A stretch of 64,000 nt of DNA from Dermatemys mawii (GCA_007922305.1 ML677335.1:19564246-19628245); one strand, 5' to 3'. Positions 12,540 through 25,470 are shown, counted from the stretch's first letter. A program made the numbers and translations. The notes: a model not told the origin generated them from the sequence alone.

Positions 12540-13596
12540 ATTTGGAATAAACAAATAACATCCCTGCTCATTCTAGCCACCAGAGTGTGTTGATAGCTTG
12601 AAGACTTAACAGCAGAAGTTGGTCTTTGGGGGCAGGGGAGAGGCATCTGAGTAAACTCACATGATGACATCTTCGTCTTACATTCACTGCCTCATTTGTG
12701 AATGTGAGAAACATTTGAGAAGTGCAGTTACACAAGGCTGCCATTTATCCCAGTCCTCTTAATTGGAGAATGGACTTGTCACATTTTCAGCACAACGACA
12801 CTTTACTGGTATTGGGCCCAGAACATGTCATCTCAACCATTGTTATGTATTTCTCTACACAATAGTGAAGTGCCAATATTTTTGCTTATTTTCAGTACAC
12901 AGAAAGCAGAAACAGGGAAGTGGGACTGAATCGCTTTATTTGGGGAACACGACAATCCTGAGCCAACAGACAACACACAAACAGTTCTGATCTGACAGTA
13001 GTCTGAGATTAGACATTAAATGACTTTGCTGGTGTGAATTTAGGTTTTAGTGGTGTATACCTCATTATTTGCACAGCTTACAATTTATGTGACAAAATTA
13101 GCCAAGTCCAGATGAACATGAATACTATAATACCTTGTCACCTGAGCAGAAGGCTGCCAGCTGAGGGATCATTCTGAAGATACTATTATTAATTATTTCT
13201 GCATCATAGCAAGTGATGTTCAGAACAACCATCATCTATCTTCCTTTCTTTCACTTTTAATTTCTCATACAAATAAGGACAGATACAATTCAACAGGTAA
13301 TAATTTAATTTTAAAAAGGAGATTATTTCATTCCCCTTGAATTATGAAAGATATGAACTGCAGAGAATATGTAAATAAGCCACCAAAATGCAAGTATTAG
13401 ACTAATTTCTAAAAGTGCTTATCAAAAGAAAGGTTGAAGTGGGATCAATGCACGAAACAGAGTAAATTGAAGCCATACCCCTCTGAATGGCCACTGCAGC
13501 ACAGATTTTACAAATAAGATTATTCTGCGCTTCTTTAATTTAATTGCTGGCATAGAAATAGGTTAAGTAAATATTTTTTATTGTATAATTAATTAC

Positions 13597-13790
13597 CTTC
13601 TTTGTGCAGGAGGAGCATTGTCAGTTGCTTTGACAGTGAGAGCATAGGACCTCCCTACTGACAATACAACTCCTGGAGCGATGGTGATAAGGCCCGTTCG
13701 ATTGTTAATGATGAAGTCTCCATGGTCTCCAGCCAGAATTTCATATATGATCTGCCCATTTGGTCCTTGGTCTGCATCTATGGCACTGAG
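13597..13790 (-). CDS. PCDH15: PCDH15 internal exon, main body of EC5
   Basis: A 194-bp exon starting in phase 0 and ending in phase 2. The acceptor is TCAATTGCAG and the donor GTAATT. Translation starts [12 protein letters not shown] and ends DNAPPAQR plus two bases (AG), which combine with the first base of the next exon to give Arg. It carries the DAD and GXNG calcium-binding loop ([10 protein letters not shown]), [18 protein letters not shown], and [11 protein letters not shown] ahead of the EC5-EC6 linker. The order matches human EC5 exactly, with about 18 of 64 differences from the human sequence as I remember it. Immediately downstream is an AT-rich intron start (GTAATTAATT). Confidence 0.93.
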
Positions 13791-14118
13791 CTGCAATTGA
13801 AAATCAGAAAGTAAGTACTTCAGAATCAACCTTCCATCCTATTTTATTTTCTCTCAACAAGGTATCTTGCATTGGAGAAGAACGTTTTCAAAGGATAAAG
13901 AAATGCTGCATTTACTCACTAAAAATATTGCAACTGAAAATGTAATTTAAAATTAGAACATCATAAAATGAATAAAAGAAAATCCTGCATCAGGAAAAAA
14001 AATCCAAAACAACCAATCTTGAATTTATCTAGGACTGCAAATAAGCTATGAAATCTAAGCATTAATGAAAGGCTAATTAACAGAACAGTGATGTTATTCT
14101 TTATTGATGGGAATTTTT

Positions 14119-14514
14119 GCCACCACCCAGGGCCCGTGCAAGGATATTTCACGCCGTAGGCAAAACTTCCACCTTGCGCTCCCACCCCAGCTCACCTCCG
14201 CTCCACCTCCTACCCTGAACATGCCACTGCCACTCCACTTCTCCCATCTCATTGGCTTGTGGCACCAATCAGCTGTTTGCGGCAAGCCTGGGAGGGGAGG
14301 AGAAACATGGCGGGGGGTGGGGCGTGTTCAGGGGAGGAGGCAGAGCAGACATGAGCTGGGGTGGGGAGCAGTTCCCCTGCAGCCCCCCACTATTACTTGC
14401 ACTCCCCTTCCCCAGCTCACCTCCATTCCACCACCTCCCCTGAGCCTGCTTTTGGGTGCCCTCAACCACTTGGAGCCCTAGGCAGTAGCCTAGTTCGCTT
14501 AGTGGTTGTTCCTA
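14119..14514. mobile_element. C-rich dispersed repeat, hAT-like MITE candidate
   Basis: A sharply delimited island of C-rich plus strand that is strongly GC-rich relative to both flanks. It begins CAGGGCCCGTGCAAGG and ends near GTTGTTCCTACCTG, so CAGG occurs at both ends as a short inverted terminus. It repeats the phrase CCCCAGCTCACCTCC twice (about 14185 and 14413). Its reading frames in both directions are proline-rich shadows with no domain. I could not find a matching target duplication. Confidence 0.45.
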
Positions 14515-14822
14515 CCTGAAAAAAACAAAAAACCAACCAAACATATCATTTACAAGAACAAAATAAATGTTTGAATTGGGGGTCTGAAGTTTATTCATGG
14601 AAAGGTTCTCTACCTCTGTTCTTCCTTAAAACTGTATTGGGATAGTGCTATTGCTGCCAAAAGTTATGATAGTCAAGTCTTGCATAAAAACCTGTTCATA
14701 TTAAGGTGGGGACCAATAACATTATCATTTGTGGGCAGTGGGACTAGGAGGTGTACCACAGACTGATTATATAACTGAGTCCATGTTAAATGATAAAAGT
14801 GGACATTCACACACACATCTAT

Positions 14823-14837
14823 GAGAGAGAGAGAGAG
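14823..14837. repeat. (GA)n microsatellite
   Basis: A short pure GA run of about seven units. Confidence 0.8.
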
Positions 14838-15177
14838 GTACTATGCACAGGAAATCCAGAACCATTTATTGAAACTCTGTTTTTGACATTCCTCCCACAA
14901 AATTATAAAGCTCTGATACCCAGGATGTGCAAGTTTAAGATCAGATATCCTATGATCCATTAGTGCTAGAAATGGGAGTTTATGCCATTGGAAATGGTAG
15001 ATTCCTATCTTTGTAATGAGATACACAGCAGCTCTTGCTTCTTACTCCTAGTGTATTACCAGTATATGATATGCCCAGTCTCTGATGGGAGATAAAGGGA
15101 ATCTGTGTTTTTTACCAAGTGCACTAAAATGACTTGGAATTACAGGCACATCCTGTATTGAATAGATACAATAGATA

Positions 15178-15240
15178 CTATATATGTCTGTTGTGTGAAT
15201 AGAGTGTATCAATGCACTCTAATCACACAGACATATATAG
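15178..15240. repeat. Imperfect palindrome able to form a 63-nt hairpin
   Basis: The left arm, 15178-15206 (CTATATATGTCTG...AGAGTG), pairs with the right arm, 15215-15240 (CACTCTAATCACACAG...TATATAG), leaving an 8-nt loop. Only about three bulged bases lie on the left arm. It may be a fossil MITE or simply a hairpin, and no function can be assigned from sequence. Confidence 0.75.
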
Positions 15241-15559
15241 AACAAGTAGGCAGTGTTTTCACTTCAGTTGCTTGGGATTCAGGAAGACTATTTCTTGAGA
15301 ACAGATCAAAAGTATGCACATTTTAGCATTTCTTTTTTCATATGCAGAATGAACAGATTATTCCATAAAAAGCACATAAGTATCTAAAATAAATCAGTGG
15401 TGGTGCTTGTCCCTTGAACTTTATATCATACATTAGAACACCCATCTTAATTAATAACACATTCACAAAATGAAAAAAGGAGGTATTGCATTCTGCTGCA
15501 GTCAGATGTGGGGAAACAGCTGAAGTATCATTATTAAGCAGGTTTACTAGGTTAGTGCC

Positions 15560-15665
15560 TAAGGACCAATCAGAAATGGGGTCCCATTGTGCTAGGCACT
15601 GTACAAACAGAATAGCAGACAGTCCCTATTCCAAAAAGTTTACAATCTAATAGACAAGACAAGAC
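15560..15665 (+). mobile_element. L2/CR1-type LINE 3' tail relic
   Basis: Contains CATTGTGCTAGGCACTGTAC...GACAGTCCCTATTCC..AAAGTTTACAATCTAAT, a clear match to the L2-like 3' UTR pattern and better preserved than the copy at 11625. Confidence 0.6.
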
Positions 15666-15737
15666 AGGGTCAGGGAAAGGGATATAGCAAACAAGCAGAG
15701 TGAACAATGTAATGACCGCAAACATCACATTAGTTCC

Positions 15738-15955
15738 ATGGTTTTGAGAGAGTGAGGGGTTGAGGCGGTATGGGTAGTTAGGAAGGGATTAGTTAGGAAG
15801 GGATCAGTTAACTCTAAAGAAAAGTGAAGGGAGAAGGGACACTGAAGGAAAGAGAGGTGAGGGGAACATGATGGTGGTGGGGAGATTAAGTGGGGCAAGC
15901 ATGGAGTGAAGTTGAGGAGGTGAAGAGATTGTGAGGGAGAGGAAAAGAGAGGGTT
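15738..15955. repeat. Purine-rich (G+A) tract on the plus strand
   Basis: Over 200 bases dominated by G and A on the plus strand, with an internal direct repeat (AGTTAGGAAGGGAT twice around 15775-15806). It follows directly on the L2-like relic and may be part of the same old element. It is the cause of the long serine/proline-rich shadow ORFs on the minus strand here. Confidence 0.6.
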
Positions 15956-18859
15956 GGAGCAAACAGGCAATCAGCACAATGCAGACAAACTTCAGTAAAA
16001 CTGTAGGAAGTTCTCTGAATGTCTCAGGGTCTGTAATTTGGCTGCTTCTGCTGCTTCCTAATGGCTGCATCTCTAGCTGGTTCCTCTCTGTAGTTTTTCC
16101 CCAAAGTGGGCAGAGCAACACCTGGAGCCTAATTTCCTCAGTTCTGAGTCAGGGGTGTGTGTGTGTTGTGCTGGGTCCTGGAAACTCCAAAGATAAAACC
16201 TGTGAATTTCAGTACCTCTTGATTGATTAACAGTGAATATTTTCTTCCCTTGAAGTATGTAGTTTGTTGATATAGACAGTGACCAATACATCAACATGGC
16301 ATACTGAAACATTTGGCTGCCAGCCATAGAGCATGTACTGGCAGCACTGTCCATCAGCTCACCTTCCTGGGTGAACAGCAGTGAAATAAAAGTGACAAAA
16401 AAAAAACAATTTCACATCTCCATCTCCTGGTGCACATGTTTGGTGTTGGACAGCAGAAGGTATGAAGCCTCAATAGGCATCAGTTCATACAAGAGAAGAA
16501 CAGCAGGGGATATGGAAAAATGTAAGAACCCACACTAAGTAGCTCTGACTTCAGAAGTGCTCCCCTGCTGGGCTCATACACAGAAGAATGAAATAGCGAT
16601 GGCTCCTCTAAAGATTCCTGCTGGCCTGTCTGCCTTCTTGCTTTCTTGCTTTCACAGCCTCTCATGCAGCCACAGAGTCAGCAAACATGGAGGCGGGTTC
16701 AGGTAACTGTGTGGGAGCCAGAAGTCCTCCTCTTTGCCCCTGCAACACTCAGTAGGCTGGCAGAAGCATATGTGGAGGTGGCCTATCGCCAGCCTGTCAC
16801 TCAAATCCTTTCCTGGGTTAGAATATAATATATTATTACACTGCTAGCCGTGGTCATGCCACTGCAGTTTGCAGATTATTATTTACAACCTTAGAGCCAT
16901 CTGCTCCCAAGACCCCTGGTGAAAGGGAGACAAGAAGAAGGAAAATGTACACAGTATACTGCCATTAGAGCAAGCAGGGAGAGTACAACCAAAGTTGCAG
17001 CATGCAAGACAATTACATTTATATATGATTCTACAGGGAGTGAATAAAACACTGAGGGTTGTAGCTTTTTTTTCAGAATATTGATAGATTAAACAAATAG
17101 GCTCAGTCGAATATCAATTTTAATGTGCAGAGTGAGGCACTTAGTCAAAAACAATACCCAAGTTCAGTATAGTATCGATGCACTGAATTTGTTAATATGA
17201 TAAGAGGAAATGATCTGGATGTATTGGTAGATGCAACATTCAAATCATGGATTCAGCATAAAGCAGGTGACAGGCTTTTACTGCTGTTGCACACTAAGCT
17301 AATATGTAGAATTAACTCTTTCTCAAGAAGCAACAATGTATTAAATGAAGTATAGATAGTTATAATTAACTGTACTCGGGTAAGATGCACTGACTCTGAA
17401 ATTAAAGTGCATGATTGACTTCACATACAGTACAGCAATAATAGCATTTCCAAGTGAACACAGGTATATTAAAGGCTTTTTAATATTAAAAAGGCTTTTA
17501 TCATATTCAGCTCATTTAAAATTTATTTTGAACTATCTTTCTGATACGTACTTCATTAGAACAGGCAACGCTCTTCACGACGTTCTTGAGAGGTAGCATA
17601 TCATACACAGGTTGAATGTTTTTTTAATAATGAAATTCTTCAGTTGTTTTCAAAATAGTGAGCAACTCATGTTAGAAAGTCTATAACAAATGAAAGTGTC
17701 ACACTGTGTCCTTGGAACACATTTCTCTAATTCTGTGCTTTCTTGCCAAATTCTGCATAGGACACTTTATAAACGGTGTAGTTTCATAACTGCTCTACAT
17801 TCCATATGATAGAGCCTTTGGTGTTTGCTTAGATACCCTGTGATGTTTAGATAAAGACAACGCATCAAACTGCAACACACAAAATACACTTTTTATACTC
17901 CCTTAGGGTTTGCAGAAACACATCCAGTGAAAAAGCACAGATGCTCCATAGTTTTTTATGTCTTAAATATCTCTCAAACTGCATATTCTTGTAATCAAAT
18001 ATTCTACATTTACCCTGTGCAATTGCTCATACTCATTAACCTTCCAAAGAAAACTTACTATAAAAACTTGATGACACAGTTAAAGTGTTACAATACCCCT
18101 CCGCATTGAACACCAACAATAAAAAGACACACAAGAAAAAGGGGAAAAAAATCTAAGGTCCTAAGTATTTAACTTCAGCAGTTGGGGCAGGATCAATTTT
18201 TACTGTGACATCATGAAAAGAGAAATCAGTAGACTATACAAATACATACATTAGTAAGGTTAATTAAATTTACGAAAAGAGGCTTTGAAAATGTAAGTAA
18301 TCTGAGTAATACTTTTGGGGCAGAAAGATATCTGAAAGGTAGGACTGAAGTCCAAGAACTGCCATCATAGTCTATAATTTTGGAAATTCAAATGGCAGGT
18401 GTCTGAAGGGGATAGGTTTTGCTAATGAAAATATTTCCAAAATCATGTTAAAGTCAAAATAAATAGAAAAAGTAACAGACTAAATAAGATGTATTCTACT
18501 TCCTCAAAATGTCTCTTACATACAGGAACAGTAATTTTACTACCTTTAAAAATGTAATAATAATAATTTAAATAATAAAAAATGGCATGTATTCTACAGC
18601 TACTCAACCTAGCAAGAGCTAGTTTGGTAGCAGGCAAATGGAAAACTAAAATTAGAGCTATTATTAACATAACATCTTATAAAGCCATATACTTGATGTG
18701 TATACAAACTCTGAACAATCTCAATCACTTTAAACTTGAAGGGAGGAATTGGACTATTCCATTGACCTGGCCATTTTAAAAGTGACAGTTTTAGGGAACC
18801 TGTTATGAAGCTAATAAACATATGATCATTAACACTTCTAGTGAGAGCAATCCACTAGC

Positions 18860-19101
18860 AGTTGATTTAGCAGGTCTACTAAAGACCTGCCAAATTCACT
18901 GCTGATCATTCTCCAATCGACTGCTGTTTTCTACCCCGATGAGAAGAGTAAGGTAAGTCGATGGGAAATTTTCTCCCTTCAGCCTCCCATGGTGTAGACC
19001 CGTGGTAACTTGACCTAAGGTATATCGACTCCAGCTACATTATTCATGTAGCTGGAGTTACATAGTGTAGGTCGACTTACTACGGTAGTGTAGACATAGC
19101 T
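18860..19101. mobile_element. MITE remnant containing a GTCGAC / CAGCTACAT palindrome
   Basis: Ends in TAGTGTAGACATAGCTA. Contains the perfect hairpin ACTCCAGCTACAT-tattc-ATGTAGCTGGAGT at about 19030-19060, plus GGTCGACTTA. The same hairpin recurs (slightly changed) in the MITE cluster at 47615-48350, so these belong to one family. The left edge is uncertain. Confidence 0.55.
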
Positions 19102-19151
19102 AAGATGATGACAAGACAATTCATGAAGAGATATAAAAGAGTTAATTTTAT

Positions 19152-19261
19152 TAATTTTGTAATTACAACTTTTTACAACCTTTTTATACATATGTGGTAA
19201 TAAACAATTACATAAAATTACATTGAAAATTATAATTTTGTAATTACAACTTTTTACAACC
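19152..19261. repeat. 29-bp perfect direct repeat, 81 bp apart
   Basis: 19152-19180 and 19233-19261 are identical over 29 bases (beginning TAATTTTGTAATTAC and ending TTTACAACC). They lie just right of the MITE remnant ending near 19101. Confidence 0.9.
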
Positions 19262-19503
19262 ATTTATACTGCAACCAAGAGATATGCAATGCAGATGGGT
19301 CCACGTGCAGATTTATTAATGTGCTACCATTTCTGATCTTTAGCAACATGTCTGGCCACCATGACCGTGCATGGCAAGGAGTGTAGTGTTTTTGTGCCAC
19401 ATGACAAGCAGAAGCTAGGACCAGACCTCCAAAACCATTTTTAATTCTCACCTGAAGCAGAATTATTTAACATCTTCAGAGGTGAACAACTAATGCACTA
19501 ATC

Positions 19504-19901
19504 CAGTGGTTCTCAACCTTTCTAGACTACTGTACCCTTTCAGGACTCTGATTTATCTTGCGTACCCCCAAGTTTCACCTAATTTAAAAACGACTTGCTT
19601 ACAAAATCAGACATAAAAATACCTAAGTTTCAAAGCACACTACCACTGAAAAACTGCTTACTGTCTCATTTTACCATATACTTATAAATCAATTGTAATA
19701 TAAATATTGTAGTGCATTTTGGTGTATAGAGCAGTATAAACAAGTCATTGTCTCTTTGGAATTTTAGTTTGTATTGATTTCGCTGGTGCTTTTTATGTAA
19801 CCTGCTCCAAAACTAAGCAAATATCTAGATGAGTTGATGTACCTCCCGGAAGACTTCTGAGTACCCCCAGAGATACATGTATCCCTGGTTGAGAACCACT
19901 G
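19504..19901. mobile_element. hAT-like MITE (398 bp) with CAGTGGTTCTCAACC termini
   Basis: The left terminus CAGTGGTTCTCAACC (19504-19518) is the exact reverse complement of the right terminus GGTTGAGAACCACTG (19887-19901). The 8-bp flanks CACTAATC (19496-19503) and TATTAATC (19902-19909) match at 6 of 8, consistent with hAT target duplication. The interior is non-coding and AT-rich. A related 3' end fragment lies at about 27835-27877. Confidence 0.85.
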
Positions 19902-21930
19902 TATTAATCCACTCCCCTACTTATCCTCCTTTTATTTTTACCCACAGACATATTTAACTGTTATTATGACAATGTACTGTAAAGTCTTTTGGACATATCA
20001 GAATGATATTTTTCTCTGATAAAAAAAATGGGGGGAAATTAAGATAAGTAGAAAAATAAAATTGGATACTTTTGTTTCATACATTTAAAACACAGTTTCA
20101 TACAAGAAAGGCAGTGTACACTTTTCAAGGGAAGCTCAGAAGTTATTCTGCAAACAAAATAAAAATACAATACAAAAATACAGTAAAGATTCCTTTTGTA
20201 GCTTTCAAAGGCCAAGAAAGTTTTTGGCCCCTGAAATTTATGCAGAGATTTAGCTTTTTTGTTCCTAGGCTCTGTCATTTTCTTGGTTACTGTTCTCTGT
20301 TCCTTGCTGATTTCTTTCCTGTACATTTACTTCATTTTATTTTCAATTATATGTTATATATAGAAATAAAGATATGTCTAATTAAGTAATGACATGGTGT
20401 GAATCATTTACATAATCTGCTTAAAGTATAATTTTATTACACAACTACACAATCAATTTATTAATATGAAACTCATATAATAATCTGACTTATGATAGAC
20501 AAAACATTACTAATAACAATGATAATGATGTCAGATAGAACAGAAAAACCTACAAGAAAATTAATCCCATCCACCAAAGTTAACCAGTATACATTTAGGC
20601 TATTTTGTGACATTATGTCAAAATAAGATCACATATTTCATTTCTAACTACTCACATAGTTATCAGTATTAAAATCCTGCATTTTTTTAAGGATGCAAGA
20701 GGGTAGCAAATACGAAATTCATTAAATTAGCTACCCACATGCTTAACAGTATTAAAATAAAAATGATTTCCCAACAAAATAGCAAATTCACAAGTAGAAA
20801 TATGCTTTTATGTACTTTTAATTTCAATCTATGGTATTTATAAATATTTTTAAAAAACACATATTTCTGTGGCGAAACCTCAATTCCTCTTTCTTTTCTG
20901 GATATTCGATGTTCCATATCCCAGGCTTTGGTGAACTTATACTTGGTGCAGCTTGAGTCACTATAAAATTGTACTGGCAGAACCAGTCCTATAGGGACTC
21001 TTCCACTGACAGAGTATGGCCAAGCTGTATGTGTCCCAGTCACGTCTCTGGCATGAGGGGAAGTAGAGGAGAAAGCAGACTTTCCCTGTGCTGGGAATCC
21101 TCACCACCCTAGGCAAGCGGCAATTTACACATTTAGGGCTGGTCTAAGATCCCTTTGGCACAAAATTGCCCTTAGCAAGGGCCACGAATGCAGCCCAGAT
21201 TTTACTTACTTGTTTAATAATAATACTACAGCACATTTTTGGCTTTCAAACTTTAAAAGCAAAACTTGCCATCATATGAAAACAAACTAACACATTGGAG
21301 TAGGAATTAGCATTTTTGTAGAAGCACTAAGTGTTTTATAGATTTTATTAATTATCTCTCTAATGCAATCTGCTTAGGGAACATAGACACCCTTTGCTTA
21401 TGTGTAAAGTACTGTCCAATTACATAGACTCAGTGAGGTCAGTGCTGCCTTTACTGACCTACTTTTTCTGACTAGAGTAAGTGGTTTCACCGACTAAACA
21501 AATTCGACCTGGGCCATTTTCCTTTTGAATCATAGCTGACTATCACCTCAAAGGAGATAAGTGTCTTAAAATATTCTAAAGCAATTATGAGGTGGTGCTA
21601 TAGAATGAAATGCTTTGTCACATGTACATGCAGATGAGTATACAAGGTAATTATTTCAGTCAAAATCAAGACAGAATTTAGTTTTATTTAACACTGTCTC
21701 TTTAAAAAGAAAAACTTTAATCAGTCTTTAAAAAAATAGTCTAAGTTTTTCTTTTTAAAGAAATAATGTTAAATGAAATTAATAGTCTGAGTCAGCATTA
21801 CAAGCCTGCCTTACTACTCGCCTGTTAAAATTCCACAAGCCTCCTAGAATCCACAGATTTCAACGATATTCACAAGCCAGAGGTACAATCCATTCTCTAG
21901 TGTTTGCAGAATACTGAATTAAAGACTCCA

Positions 21931-22541
21931 TGTTGGCAGCCTTGGCAGGTGTATGAGACAAGTTTACACCTCTAGGGCCAAGGCAGTGCAGCCTAATGAT
22001 CAGAGTCTATAGAGCAGCCCTTGGTGCAGGGCAGTGTGGCCTAATGGCCAAGGTCTATAGGGGAGAGCACCCACCAATAGGTGTGGCAGACTCAGTAGGG
22101 GGGGCCTAGGCCCACCCGATTCCACCAGGCCCCGACCCAGGGCCCTAACCGTGACATAGCACTTTGCCACCAAGACGCATTGAGCTTTCCCAGGCAGGAG
22201 ATACCACTCCGTCCCTCTCCTTGGGTCACTTCCTACCAGTCTCTGTGTTGGGATCTCCCATGAGTCTTCGGATTCTCCATGGACAGTTGGGCCAGTCACC
22301 AGGGTTCAAGTGTGCCCAGGTAGGTTCTGATTCCCGGTATAGTCAGGGGCTGTGGCTGGCACTCCACAGGAGCTTCCCCAGCAGATCCTTCCCCTGTGGA
22401 TACCAGCCCAGAATGAGCTGGGCTTCCTCTCTTTATACAGCTAAAGCATGCACAGTCCCACTGAGGACGCAGGACTTCCACCGTCAATAATATGAGCCTA
22501 ACTCTGTCTGGGCTGGTGCGGGGTAAGTAGACCCCGTCACA
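21931..22541 (-). mobile_element. Solo LTR, minus orientation
   Basis: On the minus strand it begins TGTGACGGGGTCTACTTACC and ends CTGCCAACA, giving TG...CA ends. A TATAAA box (plus-strand position about 22430-22440, reading TATAAAGAGAGG on the minus strand) supports minus orientation. It is GC-rich relative to the flanks and has no internal retroviral genes. No convincing target duplication was found, so the boundaries rest on the TG/CA ends. Confidence 0.55.
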
Positions 22542-22750
22542 GTATCAGAAGAACTTTATATTGGATGAGACTCATTGTAAAGAGCCACTCACCTTTAAAT
22601 GCAGTGATGTCGGTGATAATATAGGGACTGAGATGCTCAAGGAAACTGCTTCTATGACTTCTTATTAGCCAGTGTGGTGAAAGAGAAGTTTAATTTGGTT
22701 GCTGGATTAGTCCAATGGGGATTAGCCACTAGTCTTGGGACTTATCTGCC

Positions 22751-23185
22751 TGTCACAGGGTCTGTGCAGGTTTTCTCCCTCCTGAGCCTGCACCCTGTGC
22801 TTAGGCTGATATAATAAAAAGAGTCCTCAATGCCTTTTTTTGGTGGTTCACCAAGTGTCTTTATTTAGAGTGTTCGTGCAGTTCTCAGACCCTCCCCAGG
22901 GTCTCCTGGCCTTTGAAGCTTCCTTCCTTGGTAAGGAGATGCTAATACTGCCCTCATCTCCTCTCAGGCTAGCCTCCCCACTGAGGTTTGCCCAGGGTCC
23001 TCTGGTGCCTCAGCCTAGCTGTCAGCACTTAGCTCAGCATGTTCCTCTGAACCAGCCCTCATTAGGGCTTGCAGCTGGGCTCCCTGCTGAATTCCTGCAT
23101 CTCTACCCCGGCCTCCTGGCCAGAGAGCAGGCTGCAGCCAGCATTTTGGCAGGGTCTTAAAGGGGTTTACCTCTGCCCTGCCACA
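22751..23185. mobile_element. Solo LTR (435 bp) with perfect 5-bp target duplication
   Basis: Starts TGTCACAGGGTC and ends CCCTGCCACA. It is bracketed by CTGCC at 22746-22750 and again at 23186-23190, an exact 5-bp duplication typical of LTR retroelement integration. On the minus strand an AATAAAG signal occurs near what would be the 3' part, suggesting minus orientation, but this is uncertain. It is only 210 bp from the LTR ending at 22541. No gag/pol remnants lie between the two, and they are different families. Confidence 0.72.
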
Positions 23186-25357
23186 CTGCCCTATATCTCA
23201 GCAGTTCATCCTGAATCTGATATCCTCAACTGTGACCCACTGAGGTATGGTTACAGCCACTTCTCTGAATTTCAGGGAATTTTATCCCAGTGGATCTCTT
23301 GCAGGATTTTTAACATCTTCCTAATATGCCAGTATCGAGATTAGGAAACTGAGACAACAGAGAATAACTTGCCAAATTTCCAAAGTTTAGATTTATATTC
23401 CATGGTTAGGCACGAGCGGATCTACACACATCAGCGGATCTTTCAAAAATGTATATACTTCTTTATCATATCAATACATACATGTTTCTTATTAAAGTGA
23501 TCTATAATTTGTATTAAGTTTGCAAGATATTTAGGACAAATGTTCATTTTGTAGTTCAGATTACTTGGGTTACAGTTCAGGGCAACTATACCTGTATGTC
23601 CTTTCAGTGGCTCAGCAAAGGCGCCCATTCTCAGAATTCCAGCTCCCCAGCTGATGCCTTTCCTGGATGGAGACATGTGTCTCTCACCCTTTTGACTGGA
23701 GTATTTCCAGGCTGCACAGTTCCTTAACTGCCTGTGTTATCCCCAGGAGAGACAGGCTGTCAAAGCAAAAGTTGGTTGCTTTCTTCTTAGAGATGGTTAA
23801 TAAGCGTAAATGCTACAGTTAAGAGGTTTCACATAGCACCTCCCATGCCAGACCATTTTATTCTTGAGGTAAAAAGCATTACAGACAAAATATATTAAAA
23901 CAAATAAACAAACTTACACACGTGCTAATAAGCTGAACAGAATCCAACCCAACCCTAACATGGATTCTGGCAAGAGCAGTTCTTCAGACCTCCACCCAAG
24001 GGGATTTAATGCTTTTACAGAATCATCACTGCACCAGTGCAGAAAAAGCACCCAGTCTTTTGGGGCATCCAGAATCCCCATCTTTCTAACCTTTCCCTAC
24101 GGATTGGGGCGTTTTTGTGGACCAAGGTCCTGTCTGTTTGCTGGATCAGGAAGAAACCATGAGGCAGTTTAAAATTAGGCTATTTATATAATAACTCTTT
24201 CTCTCTTTGTCCTTGGAGAATGCAGTTTAAACTAGTATATGCATGTCTTTCCAGAAGCGTTGCTTCAAAGGCTGTTAAGGGATATAGTACATTAGCATTT
24301 CCCCTACTAGAGAAGATACATACAATGCCACAATAGTACATACATAGTTGCATTTTTAATACAATATACCCTCAAGGCATTAACCTTAATTCAGTGATGT
24401 TTAACTTAATTTAATAAAGTTCAGTCAAGATAATGCAGGAAATCATCAGCTTGTACATACAATGAGCAAAATATCAAAACTGAACTCTGCCACATGGGTT
24501 TGACAAGAATTTTGCAGGCAGCACAGTATACTCCCATTTTTCTGAAATCCTGTGAGCCAAACCTCTGCATTATCCAAATGCCTTCCTTGTCCCTCAGCAT
24601 ATGATACAGCCCCTCTATAGCATGTATTACATGCTGGGGGTCAAGAAAAAAATTCAGACAATGTGGAAGTTCAGATAACTGAGCAGACACTCCAGGCCAA
24701 GACAGAGAGGAGAATGAGCCCCTGGTGACAGGGAGGCCACCCTGCTGAATGGCTCCTGCCATCTCTGTTATATGAACAAAATCTGTGCCTCCCCCCCGAC
24801 CCATGCTATTTGGATGATTGGGAGTATACTGTATTTCGTTGTGCTGATTCTCTCATTCTTACAAACCCTATGAAGCAGCAGAGAAAAAGGACAGCAGAAG
24901 AAAGGACATCAGCATAAGTTTAAACAGCTGTGTTGCACCGGTGCAATGCAACTACATTGGGAGTTTACACTGGCATACATTTTCCTAATGTAGACAATTC
25001 TTAAGTTCCATTCAGCTGGATTTGTACAAACTCATTAAAGACAACAGGATTGCGAAAAAGTCACTGACAGCTTAAAACCAAAGTGCTTGTTTGTTGAACA
25101 CTGAGGGGCAAATCCTTGACTCATCATCCTTTAGAACTGTTATTGTGAACATGAAATAACTAAGCTTGATTCTAAGATCCTACAGTAAGTTTGCAGAACT
25201 TGCTTTGAAAAATAAATCCAGAACTTTTAAAAATTTGTTCACTGAGCACATGATACGGAAATCATTGAGGTTGACAATTAACATGGAAATCCACAATGTC
25301 ACTTTTCACTTTCCAGTCACTTTTCAGACTAGACCCTCTCTTCAAGCTTCACAGAAC

Positions 25358-25470
25358 TTTGTGAGGTAGATATTTTACAGATGGGAAAACTAATGCACAG
25401 TGAGGCCAGATGACTTTCCCATGTATCAATGCAGATCAAGGAATACATTCTGAGAGACTTGGCATCTACT
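25358..25470 (-). mobile_element. MIR/CORE-type SINE relic
   Basis: Plus strand reads GTGAGGTAGATATTTTACAGATGGGAAAACTAATGC...TGACTTTCCC. This is the reverse complement of the MIR segment GGGCAAGTCACTTAACC...CTCAGTTTCC. Degraded, ancient amniote SINE. Confidence 0.55.

Noticed and set aside
14094..14481. 125-codon Pro-rich ORF
   Set aside because: Simple C-rich repeat sequence with frames open in both directions; a transposable-element shadow.
24421..24804. 127-codon minus-strand ORF
   Set aside because: No homology I can recognise, no splice context in frame with PCDH15, and codon content not distinct from surroundings. A chance ORF or old repeat is more likely.
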